Assembly (NCBI GenBank): GCA_963691705.1
Contig: OY829538.1
Coordinates: forward strand, 75,212,781-75,276,780
Reading direction: 5' to 3'
From: Viola odorata
Lineage: Eukaryota > Streptophyta > Magnoliopsida > Malpighiales > Violaceae
DNA length: 64,000 bases
Positions within the stretch are counted from its first letter, which is position 1. Every line of letters begins with the position of its first letter. The notes beneath the pieces are model-generated. The model saw nothing but the letters and a program-made list of their open reading frames with translations, was not told the origin of the DNA and did no database searches. The position numbers and the translations under genes were made by a program. Shown one piece after another: positions 1-15,283 of the stretch.

Positions 1-589
1 TCAAGAAAAAATAATACAATTTAAGAGTGTAAATGAAATAAATTTTAATTTAAAATGATAAAAAAGTGATTCAAATTAATTTGGGAGAAAATTTGGTTCA
101 AGTATTTTCTTATTTTTATAGACGAAAGTGAGATTTAAATCGGGTCCGAATCCCTACTAATACTTTATTACCAAAAAAACAACCAATAAGCCCCAAAAAA
201 GAAAGCATTTGACTAGTTGTCCAAAATTTAATCGGGTATTTGACCAAAAAAAATTAATTTTTTATTTATTTATGGTGAAGGTGAGACAAATTCAAAATTT
301 TATTATTAGACAACCAATAAATTACATTTTTATCGGTTTTATCAATTATCTAACAAACAACATCTGCGGCCTAGCGTTTAATTTCAAGCGGGTAGCTTAT
401 TTTTCCTGGAAAACAATTTTTTGATCATTAAGCAATCATATTTGCCTCATGATGATGTCATTATGAAACAGTTTGTTATGCCAAGAGATGAAAGATTTTT
501 TTTAGTTTTTTTTATAAAAAAAAGTGAAAGATTAAAGCACGTTTTACAGGTTAGTGGTAGCGCGTTTGAACTTTGAAGTTTGAACCGAT
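1..589. other. AT-rich intergenic DNA
   Basis: No convincing gene. Short open frames on both strands have low-complexity, AT-driven composition and no recognisable domain. Confidence 0.6.
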
Positions 590-2270
590 ATTTTTCGTTG
601 AGGATATTCGTCGAACATGTGCTGATCATGCATCTTGATCTATGTCGAACCGATATTCAATGGCGACGCAGTAATGGAATTGTGCGGTGCCTAGTTCCAC
701 AAGCATGCTGGTAATGAAATCTCAACCTCCCATCGGTTATCTTTTTCCTATTGCCGACATAAATTATTGAACTCTCCATTAACATCTAAAACAGTGTTCA
801 ATGCAGGAGGGAGGAGAAATCCATAGCCAGAATTTGTTGATGCAAAACAAAAAATGAGGTAATTGAACTGAATCTAAAATCTTTTTTTTATTTTTCTTCA
901 CTTAATTTTTGCCGCTGATGTAAAAACTTGCATCTGTTTGTTTTGAAACTTTGATTATGATACCTTAAAAGGTTTTGGTTAGGAGTAGGCTTGATCTATT
1001 GATGTAGTGTTCCAAACACAAATGGGTTTTAAGATCAGGGAAGCTTCTTGGAATAGGAATATAAACAATCAACATGATCAAATTGAATTAAAGAAAGGCA
1101 CTATCTTGCCACCATTAGTGAGTATGTGCATTCATTGGTGCAGCATAGTTGGTTCTGGCGTGATGCAGAACTGGTTCTGGCCGGATCCCTTCCCGTAAAA
1201 AACCGGGTTGCTTAGGCTCAGGCAATGCACCTTCACTAGACAACATTAGAATAACAGATTACATGCTCGGCCTATCTTTTGGATAGCGTTGCACACACAA
1301 GAGACCCACATGAATCAAATGTAGAACTTCAGTTTTATTATACGATCCAGCTATTGATGTAGCAACTAGTTTTAGTGCCCTTCCTTCCATGAATAGTTTC
1401 CATGCCTGTTAAAAATGAACATAAATCAGCAATAAATTGTTTGCTATTCAAATATGATCATGCACTTCTACCACTTTGATACTTACATGCCCGAGAAGAT
1501 TGAGATCATGATCTGCACGATAAATCATCTGTTTCGGTTTCCACTCACTATCTCTAACACCAGTACTCCGTAGCTGAAAACATCAGACTTTACTGAGTAG
1601 AGCCCATCGATTGCAAACTCTGGAGATAGGTAGCCACTTCAGACAACTAGTCAGTACTAAAATCTAGTTTCTGAAACAAACTACTACTGTTGGAGAGACT
1701 TACTGTGTTCCCATCACATTTCTTGTTTTAACTTCAGTTTCGGTTCCCCCAAAACTTCTTGCCAGGCCACAGTCTGATATTTTTGGATTCATTTCTTCAT
1801 CTAATAATATATTGCTGGCTTTAAGTGAATTACTTTTAACTTTAAATCCTCATGTAATTTTACCCGAGTCCACGAGAAATCCCGTGGGTGATGATATAGC
1901 ATTTAGGCAATCTAGCAGCATGCTCTGTGTCGGATCTGTCCAAGTTATTTCTTCCTGGTTACTCCATTATGATTCCTTTTTAGTCAAAATGCTTATAAAA
2001 GTTTTTATTGAAACCAAAATTGAAATGGCAGCTTGTGACAAAAAACCACAGTGTGCTTTGTGTAAATCATTTGAGGATGTACTTTGTTGAAAACTTAGGA
2101 ACCGGTAAACTTGAGGTACTTTTGTTCAGTCCTTTTCTCATAGTTTTCTGTGCTGGATTGAATTTGCTACTAAATTCTCCCCTTATTTTGGTCAATGCTC
2201 ACCTATAAAAGGCAGGTCTCGGAGTATTTTCTTTGCTTGAAGAGCAGGCTCTTTTTAGTTAAAAATTAAA
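590..2270 (-). pseudogene. S-domain receptor kinase, type-2 3' remnant (copy A)
   Basis: This is the 3' part of a type-2 receptor-like kinase, with its downstream flank, matching the complete gene at 50020-53889. The stretch 590-1090 matches the 3' flank at 49500-50030. About 1100-1410 is the last kinase exon, 1490-1645 the exon carrying the activation-segment end, and 1703-1965 the exon with the catalytic loop; 1966-2270 matches the next intron. It is broken. In the last exon the Ser codon of the M-S-S-V stretch is TAA (about 1257-1260), and one base is missing near 1195 just after the P-E-P-K-Q-P-G segment. Another base is missing near 1513. The region encoding the ATP-binding lobe, membrane segment and lectin ectodomain is absent. 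Seen in sequence by comparison with paralogues in the window; no function is expected. Confidence 0.82.
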
Positions 2271-2477
2271 TTATGATGCAAATTGTCACTTTGTGTCTTG
2301 TATCAATTTGTTTTTAAGGTTAAAATTATAAAATTTAACAAATCATTCACACTTTTGTATATAGATAGATTAAGGAACTAAATATTCTTTAACCCAAATA
2401 CAATGCGAAATTTACACTAGACAGTTAATTAAACAACAAAATGGCAAGGTTTCAAAATTTGGTAGCTTATGGGGATT

Positions 2478-3529
2478 TCATCTACCATCCATCGTTGTGA
2501 TTGTAACTTCATTGACAGAACATGATTCTGGCTTGGTAGAGGAAGAACTTGTATCAACCAAATTTCTTTCAGTAAAAAAGCCTGGTTCTTTAGGCTCAGG
2601 CAATGGCCCATCAGTACCGCTAAGCATCAGAACCACTGATGCCATTGTTGGTCTGTGTGCTGGACAATGTTGCACACACAACAGACCTATTTCAATTGAT
2701 CTTAACAATTCAGACAGATTGCAGGATTCCTCTATCGATGCATCAATCAGCTCGATAGACCTCCCTTCTTCGTATAGCTTCCATGCCTGAAAAGTAGTTG
2801 TTAATGATACTTGTTTAAAGAAACAGAAAGCAACAAAAATATAAAAAACCTTACATGCCCAACAAGGTTCAGTTGGTGGTCTCCATGAGAAAATCTCCTG
2901 TTTCTCTTCCCACTCACAATCTCTAGTACCAAAACACCAAAGCTAATACATCTGATTTTATTGAGAACAACCCGTCAATAGAGTACTCCGGTGACACTGC
3001 AATATATCATTAGGTTTGCAGAATGTGAGTATGAAATTATCTCTAACAGTTATATGAAGGGACTAGAAAAAACAAGAAGAGAAGGATTCATACTATGTTC
3101 CAACAACTCTCTTTGTACTCGCTGCAGTTTCGTTTCCCCCGAAACTCCTAGCCAGGCCGAAATCTGAGATTTTTGGATTCATGTCCTTATCCAGCAAGAT
3201 GTTGCTCAGTTTGAGGTCTCTATGAAAGATCTTGGCTGCCGGTTTTGTACTGCTTGATGTCAATTAGGTCACCATACCAAAGCAAACATCCAGACCCACC
3301 TCTTCTTATATCTGCATGAGCATAAGCTGTGCAAGAACAATCATTCAAGCATTTTGTTCTGCATTCCTCTAGGGTCATACTCGCGTTCCTCGAAAAGTTC
3401 TTCATATCCGGCAACTTAATGTTAGAATATCTTATAAATCCATCACTCTTACAATCCAAAGCCGTCCTACGAACACAACCATCTGACCAGTCTGCTCTGT
3501 CCCAGTTGTATTGGTTTCTCGTCACGAAT
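2478..3529 (-). pseudogene. Chimeric S-domain receptor kinase fragment (copy B)
   Basis: Three kinase exons of a type-1 receptor kinase (about 2478-2787, 2851-2998, 3094-3229) run directly into the PAN/apple end of an S-domain exon (3230-3529) without the exons between. In a complete copy these two parts are about 1.1 kb apart and separated by several introns. The join lies just before the H-R-D-L-K codons, at a shared AAGATCT-like sequence. The GYMSPEY exon has lost one base near 2943 (reading ...CTAATACATC instead of ...CTAAATACATC in paralogues) and 8 bases at its 5' edge near 2996. The catalytic loop is therefore cut and no active kinase is possible. The upstream end (3529) is fused to a cytochrome P450 remnant, so the copy has no ectodomain start or promoter of its own. 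Confidence 0.85.
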
Positions 3530-3531
3530 CC

Positions 3532-4137
3532 ATGTTACAAGTTGTGCTTTCTCTTGACAACGAACCTGAAATCCTCACTCATGTCAAATTCTTCTGGTTT
3601 TATCCCATGAGGAAGGCTCCAGTCAAAGTGATACAGCAGTTGAGCAAGTGCAAGCTCAATGTTCGCGGTAGAAAATGATATCCCTGGACAGTACCTTCTT
3701 CCGGCTCCAAATGGTAAGAATTCATAATCAGTTCCCTTAAAATCAACAGGAGTGTCCAAGAACTTCTCCGGCTTAAAAACATAAGGTTCTGTACAATTCT
3801 TTGGATCCCTACTCAATGCCTACACATTAACGATGATGTTTGTTTGAACTGGTATTTCGTATCCACCGATCTCACATGTTTCCCTTGCTTCTCTAGGCAA
3901 CACACCTGGAGGGTGCAGACGCAGACTTACCTTCACCACTAGTTTCAAGTAAATTAAATTCTCAATGTCTGCTTCTTCTATTCTCGCCTTTCCTTCAAAT
4001 CTTTCCCTTACTTCAGCTTGCTCCTTCTCCATCACTCTCGGATTCTTTACTAACTCTGACAGTGCCCATTCCATAGTTGTTGCTACTGTTTCAGTCCCAG
4101 CTGATAAAAAATACTGAAATAGGATTTTAGCTTTCAT
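3532..4137 (-). pseudogene. Cytochrome P450 (CYP71-like) C-terminal pseudogene fragment
   Basis: Two consecutive in-frame pieces encode the C-terminal part of an A-type plant P450. The upstream piece (4137-3820) has the I-helix oxygen-binding motif A-G-T-E-T and the R-L-H-P-P stretch. The downstream piece (3816-3535) has the heme-binding motif P-F-G-A-G-R-R-Y-C-P-G with the cysteine ligand. They are split by an in-frame TAG at 3817-3819, where family members usually have Trp (TGG). The Glu of the K-helix E-x-x-R motif is replaced by Val (K-V-S-L-R), and the codons there read AAG GTA AGT, which looks like a splice donor. The N-terminal membrane anchor and most of the catalytic domain are missing. 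CYP71D is the closest subfamily I recall, from the F-x-P-F-G-A-G-R-R-x-C-P-G-I context; the subfamily is an inference. Confidence 0.88.
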
Positions 4138-4461
4138 TTATCAACAAAACTCTATGTAATGGTAAAAAGAACGAAGGCATACACATTTATATGTACAGCG
4201 GTGACAGCTTTGAGGTGGTTGTTAGTGAGGTGTAATCCATGGTGATTGTAACTCGTATTCTAAAAAACATACTAGAAACATTCTACGGCTTTGTTTTACA
4301 ACCATATCCAGATTGGATAGTTCAATTGGCCAATTATTTGTTGTACTGTTTTGTTGTTTCAACCACCAAAGGAAATACAACGTCAAATTCACAGTTCAGG
4401 TTATACACTCAATTACACCAAACTTACAAAGGTTTCAAAATCTTGGTAGCTTCTCTGGATT
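4138..4461. other. Spacer between P450 remnant and receptor kinase gene
   Basis: No gene recognised. The right part (about 4440-4461) is the 3' flank of the kinase gene that follows, seen by match to the flank near 37890-37920. Confidence 0.45.
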
Positions 4462-7629
<3,168 letters not shown>

Positions 7630-8586
7630 TCAATTGAAATGAATGACTCAAACCTTGGAATTGGCAATAAATGAGTGATTGGAGACTGAAAATCAATCAG
7701 TTGCCAAGAACTGGTTTCGTCATTTTTGGTAATTTAGGCTGTGCTTAATAATAATGGGGTGGAGGTTGTGGTGAATTGAAGAAGATGGGTGTTTTGCGTT
7801 CTTCCCCATTTTCCTTGTTCTTGAAGCTAACAATCTAATTTTGCAGTGCATATTAAAGACTTTGAAATATTATGTTCTTGTGGAATTTCATTGCGATCGA
7901 TCTAGAATGGTAAGCATTGATGGATCGCATTTTTTTTGAGTTGTTAATTTTAAGGACATGGTCTGTTTTTTAACACTCCCGGAATATCATTGTACTGGTT
8001 TACCATCCTACATTATAGGACTAATTCTAACTAAGAATTTCTCATAATTTTGACCTTTTTTTTTCTCTCTTTTTGTTTATGCTCACTGTGGGTATAAAGA
8101 TAAAGAGAGTAATACCACACCAACTGACCAACATGTTATGCGGTCAATTTTTTGATGGAATTTTCTTTTTTCTTTGTTGTCTTTTATGGGATCAAACGTA
8201 GACTCATATCTGGTCTTGGAGTTGAAATTTGAGTCTGGTTTAGAAAACTCTAGTAATTTTGATTTTCGAGTAAAATTGAATTGTTTACTGTAATTGTTTT
8301 CTAATGCCATGTGTTTGGGGGCGTCGACTCGACTGTAGAATATCTAGCACACGTATTGGGCAGGAAAGAGACGGCACCGTTGAAACGTTACATGCTGATT
8401 AGTATATTTGTCCCCCCTTAAAAAATTTCCAGGCTCCGCTATTGAACCTGAGTCTGAAAATTCCTACTCGTATTTTGTCATTAATATATACTTAATGAGC
8501 TCATTGACTACATGATGAATTAACCGTTTCATAGGCGCCTATTTCAGTGCAGTAAGTATAATGAAGTAGTTTTATTAGACAACAAG
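7630..8586. other. 5' flank of copy C, duplicated upstream region
   Basis: No gene. The first 600-700 bases match the 5' flanks of the other type-1 copies (12736-13200, 35269-35700), so this is a duplicated promoter region. No clear core promoter element could be assigned. The segment near 8340-8400 matches repeats at 30030-30090, 30220-30260 and 35740-35790. Confidence 0.55.
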
Positions 8587-9415
8587 TTATAGCACACTTT
8601 TTGGTGCAGCAAAGTTGGTTCTGGCGTGATTCAGAACTGGTTCCGGCCGGATCCCTTCCCGTAAAAAACCGGGTTGTTTAGGCTCAGGCAGTGCACCTTC
8701 ACTAGACAACATTAGAGTAACAGATGGCATGCTCGGCCTATCTTTTGGATAGCGTTGCACACACAAGAGACCCACATGAATCGAATGTAGAACTTCAGTT
8801 TTATTATGCGATCCAGCTATTGATGTAGCAACTAGTTTTAGTGCCCTGCCTTCCATGAATAGTTTCCATGCCTGTTAAAAATGAACATAAATCAGCAATA
8901 AATTGTTTGCTATTCAAATATGATCATGCACTTCTACCACTTTGATACTTACATGCCCGAAAAGATTGAGATCATGATCTGCACGATAAAATCATCTGTT
9001 TCGGTTTCCACTCACTATCTCTAACACCAGTACTCCATAGCTGAAAACATCAGACTTTACTGAGTAGAGCCCATTGATTGCATACTCTGGAGATAGGTAG
9101 CCACTGCAGACAACTAGTCAGTACTAAAATCTAGTTTCTGAAACAAACTACTAGTGCTGGAGAGACTTACTGATTCCTTTTTAGTCAAAATGCTTATTAA
9201 AGTTTTTATTGAAACCAAAATTGAAATGGCAGCTTGTGACACAAAAAACCACAGTGTGCTTTGTGTAAATCATTTGAGGATGTACTTTGTTGAAAACTTA
9301 GGAACTGGTAAACTTGAGGTACTTTTGTTAAGTCCTTTTCTCATAGTTTTCTGTGCTGGATTGAATTTGCTACTAAATTCTCCCCTTATTTTGGTCAATG
9401 CTCACCGATAAAAGG
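8587..9415 (-). pseudogene. S-domain receptor kinase, type-2 3' remnant (copy D)
   Basis: Last exon (8871-8587) and preceding exon (about 9105-8953) of a type-2 kinase, followed by intron sequence up to about 9415. It shares with copy A the missing base after the P-E-P-K-Q-P-G-F segment (near 8663), so the C-terminus is shifted to an unrelated tail. The exon carrying H-R-D and D-F-G is deleted: at about 9170 the intron before it is joined directly to the intron after it, removing about 265 bases that copy A keeps at 1703-1968. The same deletion is present at about 31748. The fragment lacks any N-terminal part and is a relic. Confidence 0.82.
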
Positions 9416-9419
9416 CAGG

Positions 9420-9681
9420 TCTCGGAGTATTTTCTTTGCTTGAAGAGCAGGCTCTTTTTAGTTAAGAAATTAAATTATGATGCAAATTGTCACTTTGTGT
9501 CTTGGATCAATTTGTTTTTAAGGTTAAAATTATAAAATTTAACAAATCATTCACACTTTTGTATATAGATAGATTAAGGAACTAAATATTCTTTAACCCA
9601 AATACAATGCGAAATTTACACTAGACAGTTAATTAAACAACAAAATGCCAAGGTTTCAAAATTTGGTAGCTTATGGGGATT
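9420..9681. other. 3' flank of copy E
   Basis: AT-rich flank shared almost base for base with 2215-2477, 26410-26697, 31990-32261 and 42025-42229. It marks the 3' end of the type-1 duplication unit. No gene. Confidence 0.6.
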
Positions 9682-12735
<3,054 letters not shown>

Positions 12736-13743
12736 TCAATTCAAATGAATGACTCAGACTTTGGAATTGGCAATAAAGGAGTGATTGAAGACTGAAAATC
12801 AATCAGTTGCCAAGAACTGGTTTCGTCATTTTTGGTAATTTAGGCTGTGTTTAATAATAATGGGGTTGGAGGTTGTGGTGAATTGAAGAAGATGGGTGTT
12901 TTCTTCCCCATATTCCTTATTCTTGCAGCTAACAATCAAATTTTGCAGTGCATATTAAAGACTTTGAAATATTATGTTCTTGTGGAATTTCTTTGCGATC
13001 GAATTAGAATGGTAAGCATTTGAAGCGTGTTGACCAACAGTTTTTTGATGGAATTTTCGTTTTCTTTGTTTTCTTTTATGGGATCAAACGTAGCCTCATA
13101 TCTGGCCTTGGAGTTGAAATTTGAGTCAGGTTTAGAAAACTCTAGTAATTTTGTGGGGACGTCGAGTGTTATGCCATGAGTGGGGACGTCGAGTGTAGAA
13201 AGTCTAGCACACCACACCTATTGATTGGAGAAATTCTTGGATGTTTAGTGACACTTGTATATTTTGTGCATTTATGTACATGTTATTGAAAATTGTTTTT
13301 TCCTCCTTTCCTTCTCTCCTTGTCTTCTCGCAACAGCAAACAAGGAAATAAAATAACCAACCTTCACATGTTCATCATTACTCCTCTCTTTTCTCCGTTT
13401 AAAATAAAATAAAAAATCAACTAAATTTTTCTTCACAAATTGAATCATTTAGCGAAGGTCTATTCTTTTTATTTTAATTCTTTCATATTTATTTCGCTAA
13501 AAATAAATATATATTTGTCCTCCCATAAAAAAATTTAAATTAGAATTCAAGAATTTCTACTTTGTTATTAATATATAATTAATGAGTTACGTGTTTATTA
13601 ACTACATGCCGATTTAAGCGTGAAGTAGTTTTATTAGACAACAAGCTGTAGCACGCTTTTTGAGGAGGAGATTTCTAGACTTTAAAATAATTATGATTTT
13701 TTTTATAAATAAAATAGAGTAGTTATATTTTTCTTTAAGTTGC
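12736..13743. other. 5' flank of copy E and AT-rich spacer
   Basis: 12736-13200 matches the 5' flanks of other type-1 copies. 13250-13740 is AT-rich with no gene seen. Confidence 0.55.
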
Positions 13744-13864
13744 TCAAACAATACCTATCCCAAAAGGTATCTTATAGTACCATATCCCAAAGTAACGAAG
13801 ATTACTGGGATTTTGAACGCTGAAAAAACCCATTTCATAGGTTCCATCAGTTGAAGTTAGTAGG
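13744..13864 (-). pseudogene. S-domain exon 1 remnant, split by retrotransposon (copy F, downstream half)
   Basis: Encodes the start of the bulb-lectin domain ([11 protein letters not shown], then the [10 protein letters not shown] segment) and then stops being homologous. Its upstream coding continuation resumes at 25894 on the far side of the LTR element. It belongs to the type-3 remnants also found at 30323-30700 and 36862-37086. A 3-bp TAG is present at the insertion site that paralogues lack. Confidence 0.8.
13860..13864. repeat. Target site duplication GTAGG (left)
   Basis: GTAGG lies directly outside the left LTR and again directly outside the right LTR at 25894-25898. A 5-bp duplication is typical of Ty3/gypsy integrases. 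It proves the two LTRs belong to one insertion. Confidence 0.93.
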
Positions 13865-14657
13865 TGATAATCTGTGGATCGGAGTGGGGGTTTTTTTGGT
13901 AAAGTGGCTCGCTGGAAGGTGGCGATCAGATCTCCGTGAAGGACCTGCACAATGCCGGAAGTGTTTTCCGGCGTAAGAGCTCCAATGCCAAAGTCAGTAA
14001 TTTTGTTAAGTGTGTAGAAAGTGTGTGTATTTTTTTCGTGTCCTTGAGTAAAGGAGAAAACTTCCCTTATATACCACCCTCTAGTCCTTAGGCTGGACTA
14101 GAGTGGTTAGATCTCTGACATCCCCTCTCCTTTTTCCTTAGCAGGTGGTCTAGGGGCAGGGATTCATCATTGTAACGTGGGGTGCAGACCTTATTTCAGG
14201 GGAATAGGGTCGTCCCTTTGTCCGGTTGTCAGGTGACGATGTGATGGGAGCAGGTTATCCTCCCTGCCAACCTTGACTAAATGTATACTGACTATGGAGT
14301 ACTATACCAATAATATCTATGAGGGGAGATTTATATCTGGGCCCCATCAGTACGATGCCGTTTGTGGAGAATCGGCAAGGAGCCGTTTGTGGAGAATCGG
14401 CAAGGAGCCGTTTGTTGTGAATCGGCCGAGTGTCGTTGTCTTTGCCTTTATTGATGAATCGGCTCTGTGCCGTTTTGGTGATAACGGGCTGGGCTTGTCC
14501 TTTAGTTACTTATTCCCGTTGACCTGGTCAATCGATTGCGACGCCGTTTTATATCGTTGACTTGGTCAAACCGGCCATGTGCCGTTTTGACCGGTCAACG
14601 GTACTTTGTGAAGGCGCAAAGTCCATTGTGCCCTTCTGATAATTTTATGTATTATCA
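13865..14657 (-). repeat. 3' LTR of the Tat-like element (793 bp)
   Basis: Starts TGATAAT and ends ATTATCA. It differs from the other LTR by one extra 25-bp unit around 14363-14412, in which GAATCGGCAAGGAGCCGTTTG is repeated, and by about four substitutions (near 13874, 13879, 14536 and 14541). In the element's orientation it carries the same TATATAAG box (14066-14073) as the 5' LTR. Confidence 0.93.
14363..14425. repeat. 25-bp tandem duplication inside the 3' LTR
   Basis: Two consecutive copies of a unit containing GAATCGGCAAGGAGCCGTT are present here, against one in the 5' LTR at about 25630-25660. It accounts exactly for the length difference 793 versus 768. It arose after integration, by slippage, or by loss from the other LTR. 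Confidence 0.88.
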
Positions 14658-15283
14658 GAGGCCCAACAACAAAGGAGCCCGAGTGTTTACCAAGGGCTTG
14701 CCGTTTCCCTCTTGACGTCTGACAATCGGCACGTTGCCGTTTTGATCTACTTCCGCGTATTTGAAAAGTTCTTTTTCATTCCTGCAAATAAAACTTAGTT
14801 TGCAATAAAGTCAAATTTTTAACTTAAAGTAAACCTGTGACGTGGCGCTGTAATGGCCAAGTGTTTGTAACTGCTAGCTGCTTTTGAGGCGAGACGTCTC
14901 TTCGTCTGTGCAGTTTTTGAATTTCGAAATTCAAAAAACCCTTTGAGAAAACGCGTGCGCTGCTCCTCTTTAAATGCGCCGCTCAGCTTTATTGACAAAT
15001 TACTGCCTTTTCAGAACAGATGAGCCACGTGTCAGCGACCGATTGGGTTTGCTGACGGTTAGGGATTCATTTCTTTTAAAAACATTCTCCTTTGGAAAAC
15101 CTAAATCACTTTTCATTTCTAAACTCCGCTCTCATCTTCTTCCTAAAAAATCCTCTCTCTTCCTCGCTCAAGCAACCTTCTTCTGCTATCTCCGAGTTTG
15201 GACTCTGTTCTCCGGGAATTTCTGCAATCGCCTGGTATTTCTTAACCTTCTCTTTCCTTTTTGTGTTGTTTGAGACTGAGAAA
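14658..15283. other. Leader/promoter region of the antisense gene
   Basis: Spacer between the 3' LTR and the antisense gene. It contains another CGGC-N-GCCG palindrome (near 14726-14743) and a TTTAAAT TATA-like stretch near 14969. The antisense gene is presumably transcribed from here in the plus direction, but no promoter can be fixed from sequence alone. Confidence 0.45.

Noticed and set aside
14658..14700. Polypurine tract beside the 3' LTR
   Set aside because: The minus strand next to the LTR reads TTGTTGGGCCTC and similar, not purine-rich; I did not annotate one.
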